Both the position numbers and the translations under genes were made by a program. From the NCBI GenBank assembly GCA_020637815.1, contig JACKJS010000001.1, positions 496,001 through 560,000 on the forward strand: a stretch of DNA of 64,000 nt. The letters are read 5' to 3'. The notes below the pieces were generated by a model. That model was not told the origin of the DNA and ran no database searches. It was given only the letters and a program-made list of their open reading frames with translations. This stretch comes from Hyphomicrobiaceae bacterium (lineage in GTDB: Bacteria > Pseudomonadota > Alphaproteobacteria > Rhizobiales > Methyloligellaceae). Numbering within the stretch: the stretch's first letter is position 1; each line of letters opens with the position of its first letter. Positions 10,768-19,974 of the stretch are shown here, piece by piece.

Positions 10768-11523
10768 CTAGTTCACTGTTGTGAAGATACGGTCCCAACG
10801 GACGTCGGCCGGCCAGCGCCAGACCTGCCAGAAGCTCGCCTCCTCGTCGATGGAAAAGAAGATCACTCGTGCCTTGCCCACTAGGTTCTCGAAGGGCACG
10901 AAGCCAACCTCGGACAGGAAGCGGCTGTCGGTGGAGTTGTCGCGGTTGTCGCCCATCATGAAGAAATGGTCCTCGGGCACCTTGTAGACCTCGGTGTTGT
11001 CGGCCACGCCTTCGTTCACGAGATCGAGCACCGGATAGCTGACCCCGTTCGGCAAGGTTTCCATGTAGCGGGTGAAATGACGGTCGCGTCCGTTCGGCCC
11101 GGCCAGGACAAAGTCGTCGACCTTCACCTTTTCGACGGCCTTGCCGTTGATGTGGAGCACCCCATGAATCATCTGGATCTCGTCGCCGGGAAGTCCGATC
11201 ACGCGCTTGATGTAGTCGGTCTGGTTGTCCCGCGGGAGCTTGAACACGACCACATCGCCCCGCTTCGGCTCCGCGGCCCAGATCCGTCCGGAGAAAAGGT
11301 TCAAGCCGAAGGGAAACGAGTACCGGCTATAGCCGTAGCTGTATTTGGAGACGAACAGATAGTCGCCGATCAGCAGCGTCGGGATCATGGAGCCCGACGG
11401 GATATTGAATGGCTGAAACAGGAAGACCCGCACGATCAGCGCGAGGATCAGCGCGTGGATGACGACGCGCAATGTGTCCCAGTTACTTCCTTTAGCAGCC
11501 ATCTTCTCAGCGCCCACACCCAT
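10768..11523 (-). CDS. lepB: Signal peptidase I
   Basis: A 251-residue inner-membrane protease that removes signal peptides from exported proteins. One N-terminal transmembrane segment (about 17-36) leads to the catalytic serine motif PSGSMIPT (Ser45). The general-base lysine lies in DYIKRVIGLPGDE, and the C-terminal box reads FFMMGDNRDNSTDSR. The ATG at 11523 has GAGGAG upstream. It heads the lepB-rnc-era run. Confidence 0.96.
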   Translation of the reverse strand: MGVGAEKMAAKGSNWDTLRVVIHALILALIVRVFLFQPFNIPSGSMIPTLLIGDYLFVSKYSYGYSRYSFPFGLNLFSGRIWAAEPKRGDVVVFKLPRDNQTDYIKRVIGLPGDEIQMIHGVLHINGKAVEKVKVDDFVLAGPNGRDRHFTRYMETLPNGVSYPVLDLVNEGVADNTEVYKVPEDHFFMMGDNRDNSTDSRFLSEVGFVPFENLVGKARVIFFSIDEEASFWQVWRWPADVRWDRIFTTVN

Positions 11524-11663
11524 GCGGAGCTCTCCTCAGGTTCCGCACCCGGCTCTTCCGGGTACACCCTGTTAGCAAAAAAGACCTCGTTAGCAAAAAG
11601 ACTTCGCCCCTATAGACCCTCGTCCCGCCGCGGGCAAACGCCCGGATGGACCTTAGTGTCGCG

Positions 11664-12071
11664 TCAGGGCGATAACTTGATCGCCGTGATGATGACGATG
11701 GCTTGGGCCGTGGGGAAATCGTCGGTGATGGTCAGGTCGATCCGCGCTTCGTGCCCGGTCGGCGTGAGCTCCTCCAGGATGAGTGCAGCGCCACCGGTCA
11801 GTTCCAGGGTGGGCCGTCCAGAGGGCAGATTTACGACCCCCATGTCGTGCCAGAACACGCCCCGGCTAAAGCCTGTGCCCAGCGCCTTGGCGCAAGCCTC
11901 CTTTGCAGCGAACCGCTTCGCGTAGGAGGCGGCCCGCAGAGCGCGCCGGTCCGACTTCCGCCGCTCGGTCTCCGTGAAGATCCGGGTCAGAAAACGCTCA
12001 CCGTAGCGATCGATCGTTTTTTCGATCCGGCGAATATCGATGATGTCGTTACCGAGCCCGATGATCATCAC
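11664..12071 (-). CDS. acpS: Holo-[acyl-carrier-protein] synthase
   Basis: A 135-residue phosphopantetheinyl transferase that activates acyl carrier protein for fatty-acid synthesis. The magnesium-binding Asp lies in IIGLGNDIID (Asp8) and the second motif is FAAKEACAKALGTG (Glu about 58). Its ATG overlaps the pdxJ stop by four bases (12068-12071), so the two are translationally coupled. A 140-base gap separates it from lepB. Confidence 0.95.
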   Translation of the reverse strand: MMIIGLGNDIIDIRRIEKTIDRYGERFLTRIFTETERRKSDRRALRAASYAKRFAAKEACAKALGTGFSRGVFWHDMGVVNLPSGRPTLELTGGAALILEELTPTGHEARIDLTITDDFPTAQAIVIITAIKLSP

Positions 12072-12847
12072 GCAACGCTGTCTCCTTCGCGAAGACGCAC
12101 GGCCTCGCGGCCTTTGTCCATGGCAGCGCGCATCCGCCGGATCGCCTCGGCCAGCCCGATGAAGACCGCCTCGCCGATGAGAAAATGGCCGATATTGAGC
12201 TCCACGATCTCGGGCAGTGTCGAAATTTTTTTGGCCGTGTCGTAATCGAGGCCGTGGCCGGCATGCACCTCAAGCCCCAAGCTATCGGCGTAGCGGGCGC
12301 CGTCGGCGATGGCTTGCCACTCCCTCTCGGCATCTTTGTCGCGCCCTTCGGTGACCGCATCGCACCAGCCGCCGGTATGAATCTCGATGGCCGGTGCCGA
12401 CAACCGTGCGGCCGCGGCGATCTGGGGCCGTTCGGCGCCGATGAACAGTGAAACCCGAATCCCGGCATCGCCGAGCGCGGCAACGACGGGCGCAAGCGTG
12501 GCCTCCTGGCTCAACACGTCGAGGCCGCCCTCGGTGGTGCGCTCTTCGCGCCGTTCGGGCACCAAGCAGGCCGCGTGCGGCTTGGCCTCGAGCGCGATCG
12601 CGGTCATCTCCTCGGTCGCTGCCATTTCCATGTTCAGGGGGCAGTCGAGCTCGGCAACGAGCCGTGCAATGTCGTCATCGCGAATGTGGCGGCGGTCCTC
12701 GCGCAAGTGGGCGGTGATGTTGTCCGCACCGGCTCCGGCGGCAAGATGGGCTGCCCGCAGCGGATCGGGGAGCGCTCCGCCCCGCGCGTTCCGGAGCGTG
12801 GCCACGTGATCGATATTGATTCCCAGCCGGATTTTCGGCGCGCTCAT
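12068..12847 (-). CDS. pdxJ: Pyridoxine 5'-phosphate synthase
   Basis: A 259-residue TIM-barrel enzyme that condenses 1-deoxyxylulose 5-phosphate with 3-amino-2-oxopropyl phosphate to pyridoxine 5'-phosphate. The start KIRLGINIDHVATLRNARGG is diagnostic, followed by DNITAHLREDRRHI and the C-terminal ELNIGHFLIGEA. It lies between the DUF2062 gene and acpS, the usual arrangement in this bacterial group. Confidence 0.96.
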   Translation of the reverse strand: MSAPKIRLGINIDHVATLRNARGGALPDPLRAAHLAAGAGADNITAHLREDRRHIRDDDIARLVAELDCPLNMEMAATEEMTAIALEAKPHAACLVPERREERTTEGGLDVLSQEATLAPVVAALGDAGIRVSLFIGAERPQIAAAARLSAPAIEIHTGGWCDAVTEGRDKDAEREWQAIADGARYADSLGLEVHAGHGLDYDTAKKISTLPEIVELNIGHFLIGEAVFIGLAEAIRRMRAAMDKGREAVRLREGDSVA

Positions 12848-12862
12848 TTCAGCATTCCCACT

Positions 12863-13408
12863 TCAACGAATTCCGACGGCTTCGCCGGTCGAGCGAAGGT
12901 CGCGGCGGCGGTGCTGATAGGCATTCACCGCCGGTCTCACCAATGCATAGCTCAGGATCGCAAGTGCCAGTCCGATGGGAATCGAACCGAGCGTCATGGG
13001 TTTGAGCACGGTCCAGATCTGATCCGTTTGGAAGATTCCCTTCGACAGATCGAGTTCGACCTTGCCATCGCCCCCACCGAGCATCAACGAGCCGACCTCG
13101 TAGCTGCCCACCCAAAAGAGCGGATAGGTGAGCGGATTTCCCACGAACGTGCCCAGGAGCGCCGCAACCATGCTGCCGCCGATGATCCAGGCGACAGCCG
13201 CGGAGAGGATCATGTGAAACCCGATAAACGGGGTGCTGGAGATGAACACACCGGCGGCAAATCCCAAGGCGACGGCGTGCGGTGTCGCACTCAGGCGGCG
13301 CACGCGATGGACCACGTAGCGGGTCGAACGCCCCCAGCTACGGCGCGGCCACACATGCACGCGAAGCCGGTTCAGCCAACTTTCCGCCTCGCGGCGCTTA
13401 AACAGCAT
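12863..13408 (-). CDS. DUF2062 domain membrane protein
   Basis: A 181-residue membrane protein of the DUF2062 family. The family core is visible as LSATPHAVALGFAAGVFISSTP (split by eye; first ten residues LSATPHAVAL) and FVGNPLTYPLFW. Two or three hydrophobic segments occur at about 48-75, 80-100 and 140-165. No biochemical role is established. It sits 15 bases upstream of pdxJ on the same strand and is probably cotranscribed. Confidence 0.85.
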   Translation of the reverse strand: MLFKRREAESWLNRLRVHVWPRRSWGRSTRYVVHRVRRLSATPHAVALGFAAGVFISSTPFIGFHMILSAAVAWIIGGSMVAALLGTFVGNPLTYPLFWVGSYEVGSLMLGGGDGKVELDLSKGIFQTDQIWTVLKPMTLGSIPIGLALAILSYALVRPAVNAYQHRRRDLRSTGEAVGIR

Positions 13409-13523
13409 TTGAACCTCGTTCTAGGGACGCGGTCTCGCCGCCTGCCGCCATCTTACTCAACGGCGACGGCGATCTAGCATATTTGGTGGCTTTTTGCGCC
13501 GCGCGCCAGTGTCTCGCCGGCGC

Positions 13524-15740
13524 TTAGCCCTCGGCGCGGGTCGCCTTGCTCACCACGTCCTTTGCACGTAGCCCCGTCACAATCTCATTGAGATGCTGAA
13601 GGTCCCAGACGTCGAGGTCGATGAGCATCTCGGTATAATCCGCCAATTGGTTGGTCATTTTGATGTTCTGAATGTTGCCGTCCGCCTCGCCGATCACCGA
13701 TGCGATCTGAGCGAGACTGCCCGGCTCGTTCATCGCCGTCACCGCGATCGTGGCCGGAAAGCGCTGCGGGTCGTCCTCGTCGATATCCCAGGTGACGTCG
13801 ATCCAGCGTTCCGGCTCGTCGTCGAACTCTTTGAGCGCCTTGGCATGAATGGGGTAGATGGTGATGCCCTGCCCCGGCGTGAGGATGCCGACGATCCGGT
13901 CGCCCGGCACGGCGCCGCCATCCGCAAAATTGACCGGAAGCCCACTACGCAAACCGCGAATCGGAATACCGGCCGCTTGCTCAGGCCGCTCCTTCCCGCC
14001 CGAGCCCGGCCAGCGGAACTTCAGCCCCATGACTTTCCCGAGACCGAACCAGCCTTCCTCGCTGCGTTTGACATGACGTCTGCGCTTTCGCGTGTCCTCG
14101 GGCGCCGCCTCGGGAAAGGCCGCGCGAAAGACGTCGTCAGAGGCGAGTTCGCCACGCCCAACCGCCGTCATGACCTCCTCGATGGTCTTCTGCGATAAGC
14201 GAGGCAGGCCCTTCTTGATAGCCTCCTCGGTGACGGATTTGTTCCGGCGCCGGAAGGCTCGGTCGAGAATTTCTCGACCGAGCTTTTCGTACTGAGCACG
14301 GACCGAATCGCGCGAGGCCCGACGGATCGCCGACCGCGCCTTTCCCGTGATGGCAAGACGCTCCCACGCGACGGGCGGCGACTGAGCCTCGGAACACACG
14401 ATCTCAACCTCGTCGCCGTTCCGCAGCGGCGTCGCAAGCGGCATGGGGCGGCCATTTATCTTTGCGCCGACGGCCGTGTTTCCCACTTGCGTGTGAACGG
14501 CATAGGCGAAATCGATGCAATTGGCTCCGCGTGGCAACGCGATCAAGCGTCCCTTTGGCGTGAAACAGAAAACCTGGTCGTGGAACAGTTCGAGCTTGGT
14601 GTGTTCCAGGAACTCTTCAGGGTTATCGCCTTCGAGTAATATTCCCACCAATCGCCGCAACCATCTGTAGGCGCTCGAGTCTTGCGCGGGAACCTTCTTG
14701 CCGCTGCCGCCGTCCTTGTAGAGAGCATGCGCGGCAACGCCGAACTCCGCGATCGAGTGCATCTGCTCGGTGCGGATCTGCAGCTCCACGCGCTGGTGCT
14801 TGGGGCCGACAATCGTCGTGTGGATGGACTGGTAGTCGTTCTGCTTCGGATTCGAGATGTAGTCCTTGAAGCGTCCCGGAACGGTGTGCCAGCTTGTGTG
14901 AACGACGGCGAGCGCACGGTAGCAGTCTGGGATCTGGGGCACGACAATACGGAAGGCGTAAATGTCGGACAGTTGCTCCAGCGAAATCTGCTTCCGCTCC
15001 ATCTTGCTCCAAATTGCGTAAGGCTTCTTCTCGCGACCGGCTACGACAGCTTTCACCTGCGCGGCCTCGAGCTTCGAGGTGAGCGCCCCGTGGATCTCGT
15101 CGATCAGTCCTTGGTTCTGGGCCCGCAGGGCTTTCAGACGCTCGAGCACCGTGGCGTACGCTTCCGGGTTCAGCCAGCGGAAGGAAAGTTCCTCGAGTTC
15201 CTCGCGAAGCCACTGCATCCCCATACGCCCGGCAAGCGGCGCATAGATGTCCATCGTCTCCTGGGCGATGGTTTTTCGCTTGGCCGGCTTCATATGCTCC
15301 AGCGTCCGCATGTTGTGCAGACGGTCCGCCAGCTTTACGAGCAGGACGCGGATATCGCTCGAGATGGCGAGCAGCAGCTTCCGGAAATTCTCGGCCTGTT
15401 CGGCCTTTTTCGTCACCAGATCGAGTTTCTTGATCTTGGTGAGCCCGTCGACCAGCGTGCCGATCTCCGCGCCGAACAGCGCATCGATCTCCGCGCGGGT
15501 GGCCTCGGTGTCCTCGATCGTGTCGTGAAGAAGGGCCGTGGCGATCGTCGCGTCGTCCAGGCGCATCTCCGCCAGGATCGCGGCCACTTCTAGCGGATGG
15601 GAAAAGTACGGCGCGCCGGACGCGCGCTTTTGATTGCCGTGCGCCTTCATGGCGTAGACATAGGCGCGGTTCAGCAGCGCCTCATTGGCATTCGGCTGAT
15701 AGCTTAGTATGCGTTCAACAAGTTCATATTGGCGAGTCAT
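13524..15740 (-). CDS. rsh: Bifunctional (p)ppGpp synthetase/hydrolase (Rel/SpoT homologue)
   Basis: A 738-residue stringent-response enzyme that makes and degrades (p)ppGpp. Domains in order: HD hydrolase with the intact LLHDTIEDT motif (about 70-78), synthetase with GRFKDYI and YQSIHTT (about 290-310), TGS (about 390-450, VFCFTPKGRL onward), a helical/zinc-finger-like region, and a C-terminal ACT domain from about 660. The intact HD motif and RFKD motif suggest that both activities remain. It follows rpoZ on the same strand. Confidence 0.95.
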   Translation of the reverse strand: MTRQYELVERILSYQPNANEALLNRAYVYAMKAHGNQKRASGAPYFSHPLEVAAILAEMRLDDATIATALLHDTIEDTEATRAEIDALFGAEIGTLVDGLTKIKKLDLVTKKAEQAENFRKLLLAISSDIRVLLVKLADRLHNMRTLEHMKPAKRKTIAQETMDIYAPLAGRMGMQWLREELEELSFRWLNPEAYATVLERLKALRAQNQGLIDEIHGALTSKLEAAQVKAVVAGREKKPYAIWSKMERKQISLEQLSDIYAFRIVVPQIPDCYRALAVVHTSWHTVPGRFKDYISNPKQNDYQSIHTTIVGPKHQRVELQIRTEQMHSIAEFGVAAHALYKDGGSGKKVPAQDSSAYRWLRRLVGILLEGDNPEEFLEHTKLELFHDQVFCFTPKGRLIALPRGANCIDFAYAVHTQVGNTAVGAKINGRPMPLATPLRNGDEVEIVCSEAQSPPVAWERLAITGKARSAIRRASRDSVRAQYEKLGREILDRAFRRRNKSVTEEAIKKGLPRLSQKTIEEVMTAVGRGELASDDVFRAAFPEAAPEDTRKRRRHVKRSEEGWFGLGKVMGLKFRWPGSGGKERPEQAAGIPIRGLRSGLPVNFADGGAVPGDRIVGILTPGQGITIYPIHAKALKEFDDEPERWIDVTWDIDEDDPQRFPATIAVTAMNEPGSLAQIASVIGEADGNIQNIKMTNQLADYTEMLIDLDVWDLQHLNEIVTGLRAKDVVSKATRAEG

Positions 15741-15883
15741 GTCAGCCCGCCAGAATGGCGCGCAAGGTCACGCCAATACAAGGCCTTTGCGCGGTCAAGT
15801 TTGCCGCATACCGGATGATCGAGGTTGCACGCGAGTGAGGCGGGGCAGTCGGAATCGTATCTCCCCTGTCCCGCCGGCAATCG

Positions 15884-16294
15884 TTAGCGTGCGCGCGGTC
15901 CCGCATTGGACCCATCCGACGGCGCCTGGGTCGCCATACGGCGCAGCAGCTCTTCTTCGGTCATGCGGTCGATCTGCGTATCCGTGGACTGATCGTCCTG
16001 GCCGAGAACGGGCATCCGCGTGTCCTGGGACACGGCCGGCACGGCTTCGGCTTCGGGCTCATCGACCTCCACGTATTTCTGCATGGAGTGGATGAAGTCT
16101 TCCTTGAGATCGTCCGGCGTGAACTTCTTCTCGGCGATCTCGCGAAGCGCAACGACGGGGTTCTTATCGTTGTCGCGCGGCACGGTGAGCTGAGCACCGG
16201 CGGAAATGGTACGGGCGCGGTGGCTGGCCAGAAGAACAAGCTCGAAGCGGTTCGATATCTTGTCGATGCAATCCTCGACGGTGACGCGAGCCAT
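15884..16294 (-). CDS. rpoZ: RNA polymerase omega subunit
   Basis: A 136-residue omega subunit that helps assemble RNA polymerase. The conserved N-terminal half includes MARVTVEDCIDKISNRFELV and a run with ALREIAEKK. As in other alphaproteobacteria it is longer than the E. coli protein (about 91 residues) because of an acidic C-terminal tail. It is next to rsh, an arrangement linking it with the stringent response. Confidence 0.95.
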   Translation of the reverse strand: MARVTVEDCIDKISNRFELVLLASHRARTISAGAQLTVPRDNDKNPVVALREIAEKKFTPDDLKEDFIHSMQKYVEVDEPEAEAVPAVSQDTRMPVLGQDDQSTDTQIDRMTEEELLRRMATQAPSDGSNAGPRAR

Positions 16295-16341
16295 CTGAAA
16301 GTCCTTTTAGATTGGGCTGATTTGGCTCTTATGTAGGCAAG

Positions 16342-16908
16342 TCATGCGCTGCTGGCAAGTCGCGTCTCGGGATCGAGGGTTCGCATGATCCGCCCTTCCC
16401 GGCTCCGCGCGATCCCGTACCATAGGGCGCGCGCCGATTCCCGGGTCACCGGATGCCGCCAATCGGGCGCCACGTCCAGGAGCGGACGCAGCACGAAGGG
16501 GCGCTTTTCGATCCAGGGATGGGGCAAGACGAGCGGACGCCGGCCGGCGCGGGCAAAGCCCGGCTCCTGCCCCCGCCAATTGTCGATCCGGCCCTTGAAG
16601 TCCAGAATATCCATATCGAGGGTGCGCGGCCCCCAGGGACTCCCGCCTCTGCGCCCCGCCGCCCGTTCGATCTGTTTCAATTTCCGCAAGAGTGCTTCGG
16701 GCGGCATCGCCGTTTCGATCGACACGACGGCATTCACGTAGGGCGGCTGACCGGCGCGGCCCACTGCCGCAGTCTCGTAAAATCGCGAGACCGCCTTCAC
16801 CCTGACACACCCATCGGCAAGCTCGGCGATAGCCCGTGTCACCGTATTGGCAGGAGTTCCCCATGGACCGGGATAGTTTGCTCCAATTCCTACCAGTATC
16901 TGAGACAT
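16342..16908 (-). CDS. folK: 2-amino-4-hydroxy-6-hydroxymethyldihydropteridine diphosphokinase
   Basis: A 188-residue HPPK that transfers pyrophosphate to 6-hydroxymethyl-dihydropterin in folate synthesis. Motifs: LVGIGANYPGP at the start, PPYVNAVV, and the signature WGPRTLDMDILDF. The second family block LPHPWIEKRPFVLRPL is also present. The ATG at 16908 is preferred over an in-frame TTG three codons upstream. No folP or folB neighbours are in the window. Confidence 0.93.
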   Translation of the reverse strand: MSQILVGIGANYPGPWGTPANTVTRAIAELADGCVRVKAVSRFYETAAVGRAGQPPYVNAVVSIETAMPPEALLRKLKQIERAAGRRGGSPWGPRTLDMDILDFKGRIDNWRGQEPGFARAGRRPLVLPHPWIEKRPFVLRPLLDVAPDWRHPVTRESARALWYGIARSREGRIMRTLDPETRLASSA

Positions 16909-17008
16909 TGCGACCAATTGCCGAAACCCTCGTTTCTCGACGAGACTGATATCCCGTGTGCTGCGGTTATTCCGTACTCGTTCGAGCTTTTGATATTTAG
17001 GACCTGAG

Positions 17009-17632
17009 ATGCATTTTTATCCAACGGAACGGATTGCCTTGTTTATCGACGGCGCCAATCTGTACGCCGCATCGAAGTCTCTGTCGTTCGACATCGACTA
17101 CAAGCGTCTCTTGGCCCTTTTCCGTGCCAAGGGGCAGCTCGTGCGCGCCCTCTATTACACGGCGCTGGCCGACGACCAGGAATATTCCTCGATTCGTCCG
17201 CTGATCGATTGGCTCGACTACAACGGCTACACCATGGTGACGAAACCGACCAAGGAGTTCGTCGACGCGGCCGGACGCCGCAAGATCAAGGGCAATATGG
17301 ATATCGAGCTTGCGGTCGATGCCATGGAGCTGGCCGAACATCTCGATCATCTCGTCATCTTCTCCGGCGACGGCGATTTCCGGTCCCTCGTCGAGGCACT
17401 CCAGCACAAGGGCAAGCGCGTTAGCGTGATCTCGACCCTCACCACCAATCCGCCAATGGTGGCCGACGAATTGCGCCGGCAGGCCGATCAGTTCATCGAA
17501 TTGACGGATCTGCAGCATGAGATCAGCCGCGATCCCGGCGACCGCTCCAATCGCGATAGTCGCCGTCGTTTCGATTCCGATCACGATGCGGACGTTTTCG
17601 ACGCGCGGGAGTTGGCCGAGACCGAGACTTAG
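17009..17632 (+). CDS. NYN domain (LabA/DUF88, PIN-like) protein
   Basis: A 207-residue protein with the NYN fold, a PIN-like nuclease family often acting on RNA. The acidic cluster expected for metal binding is visible: ALFIDGANLYAAS near the start, GNMDIELAVDAME in the middle and VIFSGDGDFRSLVEAL. The N-terminal catalytic Asp and the GDGDF pair are intact. The last ~40 residues are charged and rich in Asp and Arg, probably disordered. It is divergent from folK. Confidence 0.88.
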   Translation: MHFYPTERIALFIDGANLYAASKSLSFDIDYKRLLALFRAKGQLVRALYYTALADDQEYSSIRPLIDWLDYNGYTMVTKPTKEFVDAAGRRKIKGNMDIELAVDAMELAEHLDHLVIFSGDGDFRSLVEALQHKGKRVSVISTLTTNPPMVADELRRQADQFIELTDLQHEISRDPGDRSNRDSRRRFDSDHDADVFDARELAETET

Positions 17633-17771
17633 GTCACGGCTAGCCGCCCCGTCTCACACGCATCGCATCTCCTGCCCGGCGGCCTTCCGCTTTGGATATC
17701 CGTTCTGGATATCTGGGGACCGTGACGCTACGCATGCCTGTCCGACACGATCCCGAGATCCATCGCCAGCT

Positions 17772-18422
17772 ATGCCGCTCCTCACGTCCCTACCCGAGCC
17801 CAAAGCCGACTGCGCCCTCTGCGATCGCCTTGCCACGTTCCGCAGCGACAACGCGGCAGCTCATCCCGATTGGTTCAACGGCGCGGTTCCCTCGTTCGGC
17901 CCCGAGGACGCCCGCCTGCTCATCGTGGGGCTCGCGCCAGGGCTAAAGGGTGCAAACCGCACCGGACGGCCGTTCTGGGGAGATTTTGCCGGAGACCTGC
18001 TCTATCCGACACTTCTGAAGGCAGGTCTCGCGCAAGGGGTGCACGACCTGGACCAGCCAGACTCTCTGTCTCTTGCCGGCTGCATGATTACCAATGCGGT
18101 CCGCTGCGTGCCGCCACAGAACAAGCCAACCTCCGCCGAAATCAAATGCTGCCGGCAATTTCTGTCCGGACGTATCGCAGCTCTGCCTGCCTTACGGGCC
18201 CTGCTCGCCCTCGGGCGGATTGCCCATGACAGCATTCTCGACACTCTGGCGGTCAAAAAGCGCGACTTTCCGTTCTCGCATGGGGCCCGGCATGCGCTTC
18301 CGGACGGGCTCGTGCTCTTCGATTCGTTTCACTGCTCCCGCCTCAACACCAATACGGGCCGCCTGACGCCCGCAATGTTCGAGACCGTTGTCGGCGAGGC
18401 CGCAGCGAGCATCTCGGACTGA
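17772..18422 (+). CDS. Uracil-DNA glycosylase, family 4/5 (UDGb-like, Fe-S)
   Basis: A 216-residue base-excision repair glycosylase. The ATG at 17772 starts just before the first cysteine pair CALC (14-17); with AVRCVPP and a later Cys in KCCRQF these form the expected iron-sulfur ligands. Motif A reads GLAPGLKGANRTGRPFWGD and motif B reads HCSRLNTNTGRLT, most like UDGb (family 5), where the usual start HPS is HCS here. It probably removes uracil or other deaminated bases from DNA. Confidence 0.88.
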   Translation: MPLLTSLPEPKADCALCDRLATFRSDNAAAHPDWFNGAVPSFGPEDARLLIVGLAPGLKGANRTGRPFWGDFAGDLLYPTLLKAGLAQGVHDLDQPDSLSLAGCMITNAVRCVPPQNKPTSAEIKCCRQFLSGRIAALPALRALLALGRIAHDSILDTLAVKKRDFPFSHGARHALPDGLVLFDSFHCSRLNTNTGRLTPAMFETVVGEAAASISD

Positions 18423-18503
18423 GTTGCTGCGGTGCCCCAACTCGGGCATGCTCGCCGGATTGTTCGGTTCGATTTCGAGGGAGCCTCAAACGGGCGAAGG
18501 TCT

Positions 18504-18911
18504 ATGGCGGGTATTGAAATTTCTCCCACCAAAGTCGGGTTCGTGATCGTCAAGGCGCGCGAGTACGGCGCGAAGGTCGGCGCCTGGGACGATGGCACAA
18601 CCTCCGACCACGACGCGGAGTCCATCCTCGAGGATTTCTCCGACGACTCCACGGTGACGGAGTTGATGGAGTTCATCCAAGACCTCAATATCGACGAACA
18701 AGTGAGCCTCGTCGCCCTGGCCTGGATCGGCCGAGGCTCCTTTGCCGCCGATGAACTCGACGATGCGCTCGAGACGGCGCGCAGCGAGCACAACAAACGG
18801 ACCGCGGAATATCTCGTAGGGATGCCGCTGCTCTCCGATTATCTGGAGGAGGCGCTGGATCTCCTTGGCTATTCGGTCGAGGACGCCGAAGACGACGCTA
18901 TGGGCGACTAG
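18504..18911 (+). CDS. DUF3775 domain protein
   Basis: A 135-residue acidic protein of the DUF3775 family, of unknown function. The core contains ELMEFIQDLNIDEQVSLVAL and WIGRG, followed by the helix pair RSEHNKRTAEYLVGMPLLSD. The ATG at 18504 follows GCGAAGGTCT, a reasonable ribosome-binding site, and matches the expected start MAGIEIS. It lies 80 bases downstream of the glycosylase. Confidence 0.8.
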   Translation: MAGIEISPTKVGFVIVKAREYGAKVGAWDDGTTSDHDAESILEDFSDDSTVTELMEFIQDLNIDEQVSLVALAWIGRGSFAADELDDALETARSEHNKRTAEYLVGMPLLSDYLEEALDLLGYSVEDAEDDAMGD

Positions 18912-18958
18912 AAGGCTGGACGACTAGACCGCACGGCCAGCGCTTCCTGCAGGACCCC

Positions 18959-19477
18959 TCAGCTCAGGCCTTCGAGCCAATCCGCCACGGTCGTGGCATG
19001 GGTCTCCGGAGCCGGCACCGGATGGAACACGTGTTCGGTGCGGCCATTGTTCACCACGAAGGTGAGTCGTTTCAAATAGCTGTCGCCGCCGGCTTTGAAA
19101 GTGGGCAAGTGCAACGCCTCGGCGAGCTTACCGTCCGCATCGCTCAGAATCGGAAACGGAAGTTCGAGGCGCCGGACCATCTCGCGCTGATAGTCCGTCG
19201 TCTGACCGCTCAAGCCGAACACGCGTGTTCCCGCTTTAGAAATGCACCCAAAGAGGTCGCGAAACCCTTCCAGTTCCGGCGTCGACCCGTGCGCGCCGGG
19301 AATGTCGTCCCAACCGGGTGGATTGGGAAGACCGGGGCGTCCGGTCCAGGGGTAGACCGCGACAACGCTCCGCCCTGGCAGCGTCGCAAGGCAGAGTTCC
19401 GATCCGTCCGTCGCCGGCAGCGTGACTCGCGGCAGGGAAAGGCCAGGTGCCAGATGGAGCGGCGGCGCCGGTTCCAT
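18959..19477 (-). CDS. Peroxiredoxin-like protein with Ser at the peroxidatic position
   Basis: A 172-residue thioredoxin-fold protein of the AhpC-TSA type. It follows the subfamily that has VYPWTGRPG and PGWDDIPGA before the active site. In canonical members the next segment is GCTPQ; here it reads GSTPE, so the peroxidatic cysteine is Ser65, and the nearby resolving-cysteine position is also absent. The only cysteines are Cys29 and Cys78, at non-canonical places. Fold elements such as VFGLSGQTTDYQREM and LKRLTFVV are kept. It lies 3 bases after smpB and is probably cotranscribed with dapA and smpB. Confidence 0.75.
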   Translation of the reverse strand: MEPAPPLHLAPGLSLPRVTLPATDGSELCLATLPGRSVVAVYPWTGRPGLPNPPGWDDIPGAHGSTPELEGFRDLFGCISKAGTRVFGLSGQTTDYQREMVRRLELPFPILSDADGKLAEALHLPTFKAGGDSYLKRLTFVVNNGRTEHVFHPVPAPETHATTVADWLEGLS

Positions 19478-19480
19478 CGA

Positions 19481-19954
19481 TTACCCCTTGTCTCTTAGGA
19501 GACGGCCCTTCTGACGCTGCCAATCGCGGCGCTTCTCCGTCTCCCGTTTGTCGTAGACCTTCTTGCCGCGGCCGAGACCGAGCAGCAGCTTCGCGATTCC
19601 GCGTGCGTTGAAATAGAGCCGCAAGGGGACCAGGGCCATGCCTTGCCGCCGAATAGCGTCGAGCAGCCGGGCCATCTCCTTCTTATGCAAAAGGAGCTTG
19701 CGATGCCGCGTGGGCTCGTGCCCGCCGAGCCGTGCCGCACCCGGATACTCTTCGATATGCGAATTGATCAGGTAGAGCTCGCCGCCTTCGTTCGAGGCAT
19801 AGGACTCGGCGATGTTGGCCTTGCCGGTGCGCAAGGACTTCACCTCCGACCCCGTGAGAACGATGCCGGCCTCGATCGTGTCCTCGATCTCGTAGTTGTA
19901 GCGGGCCCGTCTATTCTCGGCGACGAGCTTCCCGCTCTCGCGCTTCGGCGCCAT
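19481..19954 (-). CDS. smpB: SsrA-binding protein
   Basis: A 157-residue SmpB, which delivers tmRNA to stalled ribosomes for trans-translation. Family blocks are complete: ENRRARYNYEIEDTIEAGI, GSEVKSLR, the NSHIEEY strand, RHRKLLLHKKEM and the C-terminal basic tail starting GRGKKVYDKRETEKRRD, which folds in the mRNA channel. It lies 20 bases downstream of dapA. The tmRNA gene is not in this window. Confidence 0.97.
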   Translation of the reverse strand: MAPKRESGKLVAENRRARYNYEIEDTIEAGIVLTGSEVKSLRTGKANIAESYASNEGGELYLINSHIEEYPGAARLGGHEPTRHRKLLLHKKEMARLLDAIRRQGMALVPLRLYFNARGIAKLLLGLGRGKKVYDKRETEKRRDWQRQKGRLLRDKG

Positions 19955-19974
19955 GACAAAACCCTTCCGGACTT

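Noticed and set aside
15837..15876. Hairpin after rpoZ as a rho-independent terminator
   Set aside because: Stem is good but no T-rich tail follows on the minus strand; rpoZ-rsh are probably cotranscribed.
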